32,948 bases of DNA from Acetoanaerobium pronyense (GCF_017874355.1 NZ_JAGGLI010000032.1:1-32948); one strand, 5' to 3'. Numbered from the stretch's first letter, positions 1-7,370 are shown. Program-made: numbers and translations. The notes: generated by a model not told the origin, from the sequence alone.

Positions 1-85
1 ACACCCTTGCTCTTGGCTAACGGTTGGCACTACCAGCCCCCGTACTGGACTTTCACCAGCAAGTTCGCGCCCATGCTGGGCGCAC
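1..85 (-). mobile_element. 5' end of a group IIC-like intron, cut by the window edge
   Basis: Read on the minus strand, the segment begins GTGCGCCCAGCATGGGCGC at base 85 and ends with AGAGCAAGGGTGT at base 1. The GUGYG 5' splice-site consensus, the short first hairpin, a GGTGAAAGTCC element and the GTTAGCC...GCAAGGGTGT ending match, from memory, domain I of group IIC introns such as the Oceanobacillus iheyensis intron. The intron starts three bases after the T-tract of an intrinsic terminator, the target preferred by group IIC introns. The remaining domains and any reverse transcriptase/maturase lie beyond the left edge, so completeness and activity cannot be judged. Confidence 0.78.
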
Positions 86-88
86 AAT

Positions 89-122
89 AAAAAAACCTGA
101 AGCTTTTGCTTCAGGTTTTTTT
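89..122 (-). terminator. Intrinsic terminator of the tRNA operon
   Basis: A perfect 8-bp stem (CCTGAAGC / GCTTCAGG) with an AAAA loop is followed on the minus strand by seven T residues. It lies just downstream of tRNA-Leu, the last gene of the operon. A-tracts upstream would let it work in both directions. It also forms the 5' exon of the intron that ends at base 85. Confidence 0.9.
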
Positions 123-124
123 AG

Positions 125-208
125 TGGTGCGGATGGAGGGACTTGAACCCCCACGCACAAGGCGCTAGATCCTAAGTCTAGTGCGTCTGCCAATTCCGCC
201 ACATCCGC
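125..208 (-). tRNA. tRNA-Leu (anticodon TAG)
   Basis: The cloverleaf is complete. The acceptor stem GCGGATG pairs with CATCCGC, the anticodon stem CTAGA/TCTAG holds loop CTTAGGA (anticodon TAG), and the T-loop is TTCAAGT. The long variable arm is typical of class II tRNALeu. The 3' CCA is encoded. It is the last of four co-directional tRNAs. Confidence 0.96.
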
Positions 209-209
209 A

Positions 210-285
210 TGGTGGGCTCAACAGGGCTCGAACCTGTGACCCCCTGCTTGTAAGGCAGGTGCTCTCCCAGCTGAGCTATGAGCCC
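210..285 (-). tRNA. tRNA-Val (anticodon TAC)
   Basis: The acceptor stem GGGCTCA pairs with TGAGCCC. The anticodon arm is CCTGC-CTTACAA-GCAGG, giving anticodon TAC. The T-arm contains GGTTCGAGCC and the 3' CCA is encoded. One base separates it from tRNA-Leu, so the two are cut from one precursor. Confidence 0.96.
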
Positions 286-288
286 ATG

Positions 289-363
289 TGGTGACCCCTA
301 GGGGAATCGAACCCCTGTTACCGCCGTGAAAGGGCGGTGTCTTGACCGCTTGACCAAGGGGCC
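289..363 (-). tRNA. tRNA-Glu (anticodon TTC)
   Basis: The acceptor stem GGCCCCT pairs with AGGGGTC, including one G-U pair. The anticodon arm is CCGCC-CTTTCAC-GGCGG (anticodon TTC). The T-arm contains GGTTCGATTCC and CCA is encoded. It lies three bases upstream of tRNA-Val in the same operon. Confidence 0.96.
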
Positions 364-371
364 TAGTTATT

Positions 372-447
372 TGGTGACCCATCCGCGACTCGAACGCGGG
401 ACACCCTGATTAAAAGTCAGGTGCTCTGCCGACTGAGCTAATGGGTC
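372..447 (-). tRNA. tRNA-Lys (anticodon TTT)
   Basis: The acceptor stem GACCCAT pairs with ATGGGTC. The anticodon arm is CTGA-CTTTTAA-TCAG (anticodon TTT). The T-arm contains CGTTCGAGTCG and CCA is encoded. It is the first gene of the operon, directly behind a good promoter. Confidence 0.96.
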
Positions 448-464
448 TCACTTGGCACTTGTAT

Positions 465-493
465 AATATATCAAAGTGAAAGAATAAAGTCAA
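465..493 (-). promoter_or_regulatory. Sigma-A promoter of the tRNA operon
   Basis: On the minus strand a TTGACT -35 box (488-493) and a TATATT -10 box (465-470) are separated by exactly 17 bases, 17 bases before tRNA-Lys. Long A and T tracts at about 497-530, just upstream of the -35 box, resemble an UP element as expected for a stable-RNA promoter. The rest of the 448-596 gap is AT-rich and shows no gene. Confidence 0.8.
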
Positions 494-567
494 CAAGTTT
501 TTTAAAAAAAATTTAAAAAACTATTTTTTTATTTTAAGACATAAAAACCATAGCTATAGATCCTAAG

Positions 568-620
568 ATATCCACATTATCCACATGGTTTTTAGGCTAT
601 TCTGTGGGTAATGTGGATAT
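568..620. repeat. DnaA-box inverted repeat overlapping the GNAT stop codon
   Basis: Four DnaA-box-like 9-mers lie in 53 bases. They are ATATCCACA (568-576) and TTATCCACA (577-585, perfect) on the plus strand, then TGTGGGTAA (603-611) and TGTGGATAT (612-620) in the opposite orientation. Together they form an 18-bp inverted repeat with one mismatch and a 17-base spacer. No T-tract follows on either strand, so it is not a standard terminator. It could be a DnaA titration or regulatory cluster about 20 kb from oriC, or a transcript 3' hairpin. Its role is inferred. Confidence 0.6.
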
Positions 621-1193
621 TTCCATCTTATAATAAAGAACTTGAATCTTTTCTCCCTTTTGTCTAAAAAAGTGCTTTATTTGTGAATAATTACTGTCTT
701 CTAATGGATTTATCTTATAATTCATAAACTCATCATAGTATTCCTTGGTCTTTTTAAACCCAACCTTTTCATAGCATCTTATTGCTCTATAGTTGTAGGC
801 AGCTACGCTAAGCACCATTTTTTTAAATTTAAAGGTATCAAAATACCACTTTAGTAAAGTAACTAAGGAGTCCGTTCCATACCCTTCACTCAAATAATTT
901 GGATCAAAAACAATACCAAGCTCTGACTTTTTTCTTATAATCTTTACATTTCTAAGTGCTATATATCCTACCAATTGCTTATTATAATTAAACACCGAAA
1001 AGCATCTTCTAAATCTCTTCGTCTTTAGCTCAAACCAAGCACAAATCTCATCTTCTGTCATATAAGGAAAATTATAATCAAAAAATAATCTGTCTTCGTG
1101 AGTTCCCCAGGCCATCATAGAATATATATCCTCTATCTGCATAGGCTTTAATATTACCTTTTTTCCGTATATTGGCTGTTGTGGATTCTTCAT
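597..1193 (-). CDS. GNAT-family N-acetyltransferase, RimJ/RimL type
   Basis: This 198-residue protein has the single-domain GNAT fold of the Acetyltransf_3 group, which moves acetyl from acetyl-CoA to an amine, often a protein N-terminus or a small molecule. Visible marks are the N-terminal IYGKKVILKPMQIED strand-helix, the LVGYIALRN strand, an acetyl-CoA loop in YLSEGYGTDSL (about residues 101-111), and the NYRAIRCYEKVGFKKT ending typical of the fold. About 30 extra residues follow the usual C-terminus. Start: ATG four bases after the end of dnaB, with GAGGG about ten bases upstream inside dnaB, so translation is probably coupled. The substrate cannot be read from sequence. The stop codon lies inside the DnaA-box repeat. 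Confidence 0.85.
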   Translation of the reverse strand: MKNPQQPIYGKKVILKPMQIEDIYSMMAWGTHEDRLFFDYNFPYMTEDEICAWFELKTKRFRRCFSVFNYNKQLVGYIALRNVKIIRKKSELGIVFDPNYLSEGYGTDSLVTLLKWYFDTFKFKKMVLSVAAYNYRAIRCYEKVGFKKTKEYYDEFMNYKINPLEDSNYSQIKHFFRQKGEKIQVLYYKMEISTLPTE

Positions 1194-1197
1194 ATAT

Positions 1198-2523
1198 TTA
1201 TTCCCTCAAATGAGCTGAATTATGAAATAGCTGATATTGGCCAAGCCATGTAAGTGGTACCATTCCAGTTTCTCCATGTCTATGTTTTGCAACTATGACC
1301 TCGACTATATTTTTTTGATCAGAGTCTTCATGATAGTAGTCATCTCTATATAAAAACATTACAAGATCGGCATCCTGCTCTATTGCTCCAGATTCTCTAA
1401 GGTCCGAAAGTATAGGTCTATGATCAGCTCTTTGCTCTGGCGCTCTTGAAAGCTGAGATAGTGCTATCACTGGGCATTCTAGCTCCTTTGCAAGTATCTT
1501 AAGGGATCTTGATATCTTTGATATCTCCTGCTGTCTGCTTTCTATCTTCCCATCCGATTCCATGAGCTGCAGGTAATCTATAAGTATAAGGTCAAGGCCC
1601 TTTTCCATCTTAAGTCTCCTGCATTTGGATCTAAGCTCCATCACTGTAATACCAGGAGTATCGTCTATGTAAATATCTGTTTTGGAAAGTACTTCCATGG
1701 CAGCTATTACTTTTGGCCACTCTTCCTCATCTAGATTCCCGTTTTTTAGTTTATTAAGCTCTACCCTGCTTTCAGCAGCTATCATTCTTTGAATAAGCTG
1801 CTCTTTACTCATCTCCATTGAAAATACTGCGACCTTTCCATTTCCTTTCATAGCGGCATTATGGGCTATGTTAAGAGAAAAAGCAGTTTTTCCCATAGCG
1901 GGTCTTGCCGCAATAAGCACAAGGTCCGTCTTTTGAAGACCGTTAGTTCTTCTATCAAGGTCTATAAATCCTGTGGTAAGGCCTGTAATGCTGCCTTTAT
2001 TTCTATAAAGGTCTTCCAGGATTTCATATGCGTTTAAAAGGACATCCGAAATAGGGCTTAGGCTTTTTTGAGTTTTTGATTGGGATATATCAAATATCCC
2101 TTTTTCCGCTTCTTCAAGAAGCTCTAAAACTTCTTTTTCTCCCGCAAAGCTTTTTTCCATTATCTCTGAGGATGCTTTTATAAGCCTTCTAAGGATAGAT
2201 TTTTCCTTTACTATCTCTGCGTATTTACTTATATGCCTTGTAAAGTCAGGAGCCGTAGATAGGGCTGTAAGGTAGGTTATTCCGCCTATCATGTCGAGAG
2301 CACTTCTTTTTTTGAGGGCATCAGAAAGAGTTATGAGGTCTATAGGTTCACTTTTTTTAAAGAGAATCATCATACAGTTAAAAATTTCCCTATGGGCATC
2401 TTTATAAAAATCCCCCTCCTCAAGTATATCTGATACTGTAATTATGGCATCTCTATCAATGAGGACACTTCCAAGTACACTTTGCTCTGCTTCGATGGAA
2501 TGCGGCAATATCTTCCCTTCCAA
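1198..2523 (-). CDS. dnaB: Replicative DNA helicase DnaB (DnaC of Bacillus)
   Basis: Hexameric 5'-3' helicase that unwinds DNA at the fork and recruits primase. The N-terminal domain begins LPHSIEAEQSVLGSVL; the RecA-like domain carries Walker A ARPAMGKTAF (about residue 208), Walker B LILIDYLQLM, and the SQLSRAPEQR and GAIEQDADLVMFLYRDDYY motifs. Length is normal at 441 residues. Start: TTG at 2521-2523, because GGAGG at 2533-2537 lies nine bases upstream. The in-frame TTG at 2530-2532 abuts that ribosome site and is too close. The gene follows rplI, from which it is separated by a hairpin, and precedes the GNAT gene. Confidence 0.97.
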   Translation of the reverse strand: MEGKILPHSIEAEQSVLGSVLIDRDAIITVSDILEEGDFYKDAHREIFNCMMILFKKSEPIDLITLSDALKKRSALDMIGGITYLTALSTAPDFTRHISKYAEIVKEKSILRRLIKASSEIMEKSFAGEKEVLELLEEAEKGIFDISQSKTQKSLSPISDVLLNAYEILEDLYRNKGSITGLTTGFIDLDRRTNGLQKTDLVLIAARPAMGKTAFSLNIAHNAAMKGNGKVAVFSMEMSKEQLIQRMIAAESRVELNKLKNGNLDEEEWPKVIAAMEVLSKTDIYIDDTPGITVMELRSKCRRLKMEKGLDLILIDYLQLMESDGKIESRQQEISKISRSLKILAKELECPVIALSQLSRAPEQRADHRPILSDLRESGAIEQDADLVMFLYRDDYYHEDSDQKNIVEVIVAKHRHGETGMVPLTWLGQYQLFHNSAHLRE

Positions 2524-2541
2524 TAAAATCAACCTCCATTT

Positions 2542-2573
2542 AAAAATACCTCGGTATCCTCCGAAGTATTTTT
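2542..2573 (-). terminator. Hairpin terminator/attenuator between rplI and dnaB
   Basis: A 13-bp stem with one G-U pair (AAAAATACTTCGG / CCGAGGTATTTTT on the minus strand) encloses a six-base loop, and its 3' arm ends in five Ts. It lies 33 bases past the rplI stop and five bases before the dnaB ribosome site. Partial read-through would supply dnaB mRNA, since no separate dnaB promoter fits in the gap. Confidence 0.65.
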
Positions 2574-2606
2574 AACTATTATAAATAAAATATCAAGTGT
2601 TTTTTC

Positions 2607-3056
2607 TTAATCCTTTAATTTAACTTCAACTTTTATTTCAGATGTCACATTTACATGAAGCTTTAGAGGAACTGTATGAACTCCTAGGCTCTTTATGTGA
2701 TCATCTAGAAGTATCTTTCTTTTGTCTATCTCTATAGAATGCTCTTTTTTGAGTCTATCTGCAATATCTTTAGATGTTATAGATCCAAAAAGTTTTCCAC
2801 CATCTCCTGCTTTAGAATATATAGTCACAGATAGAGTTTTAAGCTTTTCTCCAAGCTCCTTTGCGGCTTCTTCTTCCTGCTTTTTTTTGAAGGCTTCGGC
2901 TGCTTTTTGCTGATTTAGGTCATTTATATTTCCAGATGTAGCTTCTTTAGCTATTCCTTTAGGTATTAAAAAGTTTCTTGCATATCCATCACTTACTTCT
3001 TTAAGTTCTCCTTTTTTTCCGCTTCCTTTTGCATCCTTAAGAAATATTACTTTCAT
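2607..3056 (-). CDS. rplI: Large-subunit ribosomal protein bL9
   Basis: The 149-residue bL9 spans the 50S surface near the L1 stalk and supports reading-frame maintenance. The N-terminal RNA-binding domain is the conserved [21 protein letters not shown] with the [13 protein letters not shown] signature. A lysine-rich helix follows (about residues 50-75), then the C-terminal domain with [13 protein letters not shown]. Length is standard. The ATG directly follows the gdpP stop codon with no gap, so the two are translationally coupled, an arrangement shared with many Firmicutes. Confidence 0.98.
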   Translation of the reverse strand: MKVIFLKDAKGSGKKGELKEVSDGYARNFLIPKGIAKEATSGNINDLNQQKAAEAFKKKQEEEAAKELGEKLKTLSVTIYSKAGDGGKLFGSITSKDIADRLKKEHSIEIDKRKILLDDHIKSLGVHTVPLKLHVNVTSEIKVEVKLKD

Positions 3057-5045
3057 CTATTCATCATCCTCCTTAAAATATTCCATTATAAGTTCTTCTA
3101 CTTTTTCCATGGCTTCATCTGTGGTTGTGTCCTTGAGCTGAGCTCCAGCTACATCAATATGACCTCCACCACCAAGTTTTTCCATAAATAGATGTACATT
3201 TAGACTTCCAAGTGATCTTGCACTTATAAATACTAATCCATCACTTCTCCTTGCAACTACAAATGATGCTTCAACTCCTCTTATATTCAGGAGCTCATCA
3301 GCAACCTGTGCAGCTATTAGAGATGGATTTTCAAGATTTTCTGGGCATGTAGAAAGAGCTATCTTTCCTCCCAGTATCTTTGCATTTTTAATCCCTTCAG
3401 CCTTTACAAGGAAGCTGTCTAAATCCCCTTGGAAAAGCTGTTTTACAGCTACTGTGTCGGCTCCAAATTTCCTTAGAAATGCTGCAGCTTCAAAGGTCCT
3501 CACCCCTGTTTTGAATGTGAAATTTTTTGTATCAAGGGCTATCCCTGAAAGAAGAGACTCTGCTGTGAGATTATCTATATATGGTCTATCTTTCACATAC
3601 TGTATAAGTTCAGTTACCATTTCACTGGCAGAAGATGCATAGGTCTCATGATATATGAGGACAGCCTTATCTATAAACTCCACTCCCCTTCTGTGATGGT
3701 CTATTAATACGATTTTATCACACTTTTCAATAAGGGAAGGATATTCTGTAAAGCTTGGTCTATGGGTATCTACAATTATAAGAAGAGTCTTATCATCTAC
3801 TGATTGTAGAGCATCCTCTCTTTTTATAAAAGCATCCTTAAATGAATCATTTTGAATAAGTCTATTATGAAGCACATCTATAGAAGTATTACTGTTTTCA
3901 AGAACTATATTTGCACTTTTGCCAAGCATTCTACATATTCCATATACCCCAACTGCAGCTCCAAGAGCATCGAGGTCAGGGTAATGATGCCCCATTATAA
4001 TTACTTTTTCGCTTTCATTTACAAGGTCTCTAAGGGCATGAGCTATTATTCTAGCCTTTACCTTAGTCTTTTTCTCCACAGCTTTTGATCTTCCACCATA
4101 GAATATAGACCTTTCATCTCTTTTTATTACCGCCTGATCTCCTCCTCTTCCAAGAGCAAGATCTAGAGATGTTACTGCATTTTTAAGAGTTGAGGAGAGG
4201 TCTGTACTTAGGGAAGATGCGCCTATGCTTAATGTCAGGGGAATGGTATTTCCCATCTCTATCTTTCTTATATCATCTAAGATAGAAAATTTATCTTTTT
4301 CTAGTTCAAGCAAAGAGCCCTCATCTACTATAACAATATATTTGTCCTTTACGGTTTTTCTTATAGCACCTTTAAACCTATCTGCCCAAGACTTTATGGT
4401 TCTCTCTACCTCTGCCTCTATAATAGGTCTTACATCCTCTGAAGCACTATTTAATACCTCATCAAAGCTATCTACCTGTATACTCATGATTACAGGCTTT
4501 ATCATTTCATATTCCTTGGTTATTTTTCTAAGTTCAGTTACATCAAAAAAATAGATTGCCGCCAGAGAAGGTTCATTTTCCCTCTCTATAATATTATATT
4601 TTACTTCATAGATTTTTTTATCAGCTTCAATTTGAGTTTGGAAAGCCTCATTTTCATCTAAAAATATTTTTGAACTATCATAGCTTGGAAAAACTTCCTT
4701 GATGTTTTTTTCTATCATTTCCTCAGATTTAGAGAGAGTTAAAAACTTGTCATTGTACCATCTAAGTGAACCCTCATTATCAATAATGCACATGGCAACT
4801 GGAAAACTCAAAAGAGTCTCCTTTGTCATATGCTCAAGATTAAGAGAAAGGTCTTCTATATATTTTATCCATTCTCTATTTCTATTAGCAAGGGCTTTGT
4901 AGTTATGATATATAAGATAAAAAAAGACAAGCAGTGAAGGTATACCAATAAATATATTATAATACACCACTATAGTGCTTAGTATTCCAACCAAAATAAT
5001 ATACACTTTTGATTCGGGAATATTAACTTTCAAGGTGCTTTGCAT
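3057..5045 (-). CDS. gdpP: Cyclic-di-AMP phosphodiesterase GdpP
   Basis: Membrane-bound enzyme that hydrolyses c-di-AMP to 5'-pApA and so influences osmolyte transport, wall homeostasis and stress responses. Visible in order: two transmembrane helices (about residues 12-46), a PAS-like domain (about 75-170), a degenerate GGDEF domain whose signature reads GRGGDQ (about 299-304), and a DHH/DHHA1 module. The catalytic metal ligands are in HHYPDLDALG (353-362), VDTH (425-428) and DHH (449-451), with GGGGHIDVAG near the C-terminus. The length of 662 is usual. It lies between the DUF2232 gene and rplI in one operon; ATG start with GGAGG nine bases upstream. Confidence 0.96.
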   Translation of the reverse strand: MQSTLKVNIPESKVYIILVGILSTIVVYYNIFIGIPSLLVFFYLIYHNYKALANRNREWIKYIEDLSLNLEHMTKETLLSFPVAMCIIDNEGSLRWYNDKFLTLSKSEEMIEKNIKEVFPSYDSSKIFLDENEAFQTQIEADKKIYEVKYNIIERENEPSLAAIYFFDVTELRKITKEYEMIKPVIMSIQVDSFDEVLNSASEDVRPIIEAEVERTIKSWADRFKGAIRKTVKDKYIVIVDEGSLLELEKDKFSILDDIRKIEMGNTIPLTLSIGASSLSTDLSSTLKNAVTSLDLALGRGGDQAVIKRDERSIFYGGRSKAVEKKTKVKARIIAHALRDLVNESEKVIIMGHHYPDLDALGAAVGVYGICRMLGKSANIVLENSNTSIDVLHNRLIQNDSFKDAFIKREDALQSVDDKTLLIIVDTHRPSFTEYPSLIEKCDKIVLIDHHRRGVEFIDKAVLIYHETYASSASEMVTELIQYVKDRPYIDNLTAESLLSGIALDTKNFTFKTGVRTFEAAAFLRKFGADTVAVKQLFQGDLDSFLVKAEGIKNAKILGGKIALSTCPENLENPSLIAAQVADELLNIRGVEASFVVARRSDGLVFISARSLGSLNVHLFMEKLGGGGHIDVAGAQLKDTTTDEAMEKVEELIMEYFKEDDE

Positions 5046-5062
5046 AAGGTTCCTCCGTATAA

Positions 5063-6013
5063 TTATCTGTTTAGTCTCCTAAAATTAAATAGAGCATCAA
5101 CAAAGCCTACAAGGGCTATAAAGCTTGATATAGGCGCTAGAATTATTAGCATTGCAACTATAGCTATCTTTACAAGTCTGGGAGCTTTCATTTTGTTTAT
5201 AAAAAATCCAGCTACAGAAGCTCCCTGAAGGAAAAACAGCAATATAAAAACCGCAGTAAGATTAGCTACCAAACTATCATAATACTGGAAATTTAACGTA
5301 GATGTTATATAGGTTAAAAGATAAATAACTATAATTCCAACTGATACATTTCCAGGCATAGAAAATTCTAAAAGACTTCCAAGATTCTTTTTTTCTCCAA
5401 GCCTTCTTATTATCGCAGCAGACATATAGTAGTTCAAAAAAGAGGTTATTATTGCAAAACCTACTATAAAAGATGGGAAAAGTAGTCTTATAGTAAGTGT
5501 TATGGCATTAATGTCTACAGCCTCTATAGAAGGTAGATTTTTAAGTAGCTCAGCCTGAATTTCCATAGACTCTCTAAGAATTTCCATAAGGTATTCTATT
5601 AGATTTAAGTCCATAAAAAAAGAAACAAACTGAATAATAAGGGCTGTAGTAAAGGTCATAGACAAAAATCCATAAAATATACTTTCAAATGGAGGTCTGT
5701 TCTCCTTCGCAAAAAAACCTATAGCAACTCCTGGTATAAAAAACATTATACTTGTAAATAGTGCATTTATAGGATGTATAAAAAATGAAAGTATCACTCC
5801 TAAAGAAAAGCTTGACATAAGAGCATAGGATACTTTATTTCTGTATGTAATTATTACAATTGGAACTGCGGAAAACATGGTAAGAAAAGACAAAAATGGC
5901 ACGTATGTTCCCATAAGTATAAATATCGCTCCAACAGCTGTAAGTACAGAAGATTCTACAAGATTTTTTCTATTTGTATCTATATTTTTTTTCTTTGGCT
6001 TCGGTCCTTGCAA
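5063..6013 (-). CDS. DUF2232 (YybS-like) integral membrane protein
   Basis: This 316-residue polytopic membrane protein has a basic cytosolic N-terminus (PKPKKK) and about eight hydrophobic segments. Patterns such as VLTAVGAIFILMGTYVPFLS and the LVGFVDALFNFRRL ending match DUF2232/YybS, commonly found beside gdpP and rplI in Firmicutes. The fold resembles substrate-binding membrane components of ECF transporters, but no transport function is established and I infer none. Start: TTG at 6011-6013, eight bases after GGAG, because no ATG is suitably placed. It is the first gene of the yybS-gdpP-rplI operon, behind an extended -10 promoter. Confidence 0.85.
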   Translation of the reverse strand: MQGPKPKKKNIDTNRKNLVESSVLTAVGAIFILMGTYVPFLSFLTMFSAVPIVIITYRNKVSYALMSSFSLGVILSFFIHPINALFTSIMFFIPGVAIGFFAKENRPPFESIFYGFLSMTFTTALIIQFVSFFMDLNLIEYLMEILRESMEIQAELLKNLPSIEAVDINAITLTIRLLFPSFIVGFAIITSFLNYYMSAAIIRRLGEKKNLGSLLEFSMPGNVSVGIIVIYLLTYITSTLNFQYYDSLVANLTAVFILLFFLQGASVAGFFINKMKAPRLVKIAIVAMLIILAPISSFIALVGFVDALFNFRRLNR

Positions 6014-6044
6014 AATATCATCTCCTAATGTAGTCTATCCTGTT

Positions 6045-6053
6045 ATTATACCA
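6045..6053 (-). promoter_or_regulatory. Extended -10 promoter of the yybS-gdpP-rplI operon
   Basis: The minus strand reads TGGTATAAT, a TGnTATAAT extended -10 box, 31 bases before the TTG start. The matching -35 region is weak (TTTAGC at 17 bases), as is common for extended -10 promoters. It lies between the rpsR terminator and the DUF2232 gene, where a new promoter is needed. Confidence 0.6.
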
Positions 6054-6096
6054 TAATATGACTATTTGCTAAAAAAATTCTATAATAACTTTGAAA

Positions 6097-6137
6097 AACA
6101 AAAGACTAAAGGTAGGCTATGCTTACCTTTAGTCTTT
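6097..6137 (-). terminator. Terminator of the rpsF-ssb-rpsR operon
   Basis: A perfect 14-bp stem (6101-6114 with 6124-6137; AAAGACTAAAGGTA / TACCTTTAGTCTTT) has a nine-base loop and is followed on the minus strand by TGTTTTTC. It starts ten bases after the rpsR stop codon. Confidence 0.88.
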
Positions 6138-6146
6138 ACATTTTTC

Positions 6147-6383
6147 TTAATCTACTACGTATGGAAGAAGAGCTATGTTTCTAGCTCTCTTTATAGCTAG
6201 AGTAAGCTTTCTTTGAGCCTTTGCAGATGTTCCTGTGATTCTTCTTGGAAGTATTTTTCCTCTTTCAGATATATACTTCTTAAGAAGATTAACATCTTTA
6301 TAATCTATCATGTTTATCTTTTTTCCAGCGAAAGGATCAACTTTTTTTCTTCTTCTTCTGTTTCCGCCTCTTTGAGCTGCCAT
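6147..6383 (-). CDS. rpsR: Small-subunit ribosomal protein bS18
   Basis: The 78-residue bS18 pairs with bS6 on the 30S platform. The family signature is clear: an arginine-rich N-terminus (GGNRRRRKK), then [19 protein letters not shown] and [16 protein letters not shown]. No CxxC zinc pair is present, so this is the zinc-independent form. It is the last gene of rpsF-ssb-rpsR, with ATG after an AAGGAGG ribosome site. With bS6 it probably also represses this operon through the rpsF leader. Confidence 0.98.
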   Translation of the reverse strand: MAAQRGGNRRRRKKVDPFAGKKINMIDYKDVNLLKKYISERGKILPRRITGTSAKAQRKLTLAIKRARNIALLPYVVD

Positions 6384-6413
6384 TTTAAAACCTCCTTCTC
6401 AAATTAATGAGAA

Positions 6414-6860
6414 CTAAAACGGTACATCATCATCGTCTAAGGCTCTAAAACCATCAGAGTCAAGACCTTCTGGCTCAAAAACATTGTTATTTGAGCTCTG
6501 CCCTTGATAAGATTTATTCCCTTGAGCAGATCTTTCGCTTTTGTCTCCCCACTCGAGAAACTGAACGCTATCTGCTACGATTTCAGTTATATACCTTTTT
6601 TGTCCTTCTTGTGTTTCATAACTTCGATTTTGTATAGAACCTTTGATGGCTGTAAGTCTACCTTTTACAAGGTAGTTTGCACAGTTTTCAGCACTTTTCC
6701 CCCATACAACTATGTTGAAAAAATCCGTTTGCTTCTGACCATCTTTGCCAATAAAAGGTCTGTCTACAGCTATGGAAAAGGTGGTTACTGCTCTACCAGC
6801 AGAAGTGAATCTTAATTCCGGGTCTCTTGTGAGTCTTCCTATAAGTATTACACTGTTCAT
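6414..6860 (-). CDS. ssb: Single-stranded DNA-binding protein
   Basis: The 148-residue SSB coats single-stranded DNA during replication and repair as a tetramer. The OB fold occupies about residues 1-105 (MNSVILIGRLTRDPELRFT, then FFNIVVWGKSAENCANYLVKG). A Gln/Ser/Asn-rich flexible linker follows, then the acidic tip DDDDVPF that docks partner proteins. It sits between rpsF and rpsR, the conserved bacterial order, so the main replication SSB is made with two ribosomal proteins. ATG start with a GAGGTGG ribosome site. Confidence 0.98.
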   Translation of the reverse strand: MNSVILIGRLTRDPELRFTSAGRAVTTFSIAVDRPFIGKDGQKQTDFFNIVVWGKSAENCANYLVKGRLTAIKGSIQNRSYETQEGQKRYITEIVADSVQFLEWGDKSERSAQGNKSYQGQSSNNNVFEPEGLDSDGFRALDDDDVPF

Positions 6861-6894
6861 CTATATCCACCTCTTTTTATAGTCTCTAAATTAA

Positions 6895-7182
6895 TTATTT
6901 GTCATCAATATTTACGATCATGTGACGTATAACGTTATCCATGATTTTTAGGTTTCTATCGATTTCTTTAGGTACATCAGTAGCTGCCTTGAAGTTTATA
7001 AGTACATAGTATCCTTCTGTAAGCTTCTCAATTTCATAAGCAAGTCTTCTGTTTCCCCACTCATCAACCTTTTCAACCTCTCCATCTGCTTCGATGATAG
7101 ATTTAACCTTGTCAAGTACTACAGCTTTCGCCTCGTCTTCAAGATTTGGTCTTAAAACGTAGATTAATTCGTATTTTCTCAT
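6895..7182 (-). CDS. rpsF: Small-subunit ribosomal protein bS6
   Basis: bS6 dimerises with bS18 on the 30S platform. Family marks are MRKYELIYVLRPNLEDEA at the N-terminus, the VDEWGNRRLAYEIEKLTEGYYVLINF core, and a C-terminal RNLKIMDNVIRHMIV. Start: ATG at 7180-7182, eight bases after GGAGG (7191-7195). The in-frame GTG at 7189-7191 overlaps that ribosome site and cannot be used, so the protein has 95 residues, as in Bacillus. It is the first gene of rpsF-ssb-rpsR, behind its own promoter and a structured leader. Confidence 0.97.
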   Translation of the reverse strand: MRKYELIYVLRPNLEDEAKAVVLDKVKSIIEADGEVEKVDEWGNRRLAYEIEKLTEGYYVLINFKAATDVPKEIDRNLKIMDNVIRHMIVNIDDK

Positions 7183-7202
7183 TACATTCACCTCCCTTTG
7201 GA

Positions 7203-7229
7203 CTGTACGGCTCTTTTATATAAGAGCAG
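7203..7229 (-). promoter_or_regulatory. Probable S6:S18-binding leader element of rpsF
   Basis: In the rpsF leader the minus strand folds as CTG-CTCTT-loop-AAGAG-CCGTA-CAG, a hairpin with a bulged CCG on its 3' side. bS6:bS18 is known to repress its own mRNA by binding a bulged-CCG hairpin that mimics 16S rRNA helix 22. Position and shape agree with that element. The fold was made by eye and the outer stem is only three pairs. Confidence 0.55.
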
Positions 7230-7266
7230 AAAGATGAGACAATTTCACTTAATCTCATACTTATCT

Positions 7267-7295
7267 ATGATATCAGTTTTTAAATCAAAAATCAA
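7267..7295 (-). promoter_or_regulatory. Sigma-A promoter of rpsF-ssb-rpsR
   Basis: TTGATT (-35, 7290-7295) and TATCAT (-10, 7267-7272) are 17 bases apart on the minus strand. The -10 box lies 84 bases upstream of the rpsF ATG, leaving room for the leader hairpin. Confidence 0.75.
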
Positions 7296-7325
7296 TTTTT
7301 TTTCTTATTTATGAATAATAATTAA

Positions 7326-7370
7326 AAAAAAGATTATTTAAGGAGATATATCCATTAAATAATCTTTTTT
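7326..7370 (-). terminator. Terminator of the selW operon
   Basis: A perfect 16-bp stem (7326-7341 with 7355-7370; AAAAAAGATTATTTAA / TTAAATAATCTTTTTT) ends in a T-run on either strand. It lies 69 bases past the selW stop and separates the selenium-related operon from the rpsF promoter. Confidence 0.85.

Noticed and set aside
497-521. GTTTTTTAAA / TTTAAAAAAC palindrome as a terminator for the GNAT gene.
   Set aside because: It is made only of A-T pairs except the end bases and lies just upstream of the tRNA -35 box, where an A/T-rich UP element is a better reading.
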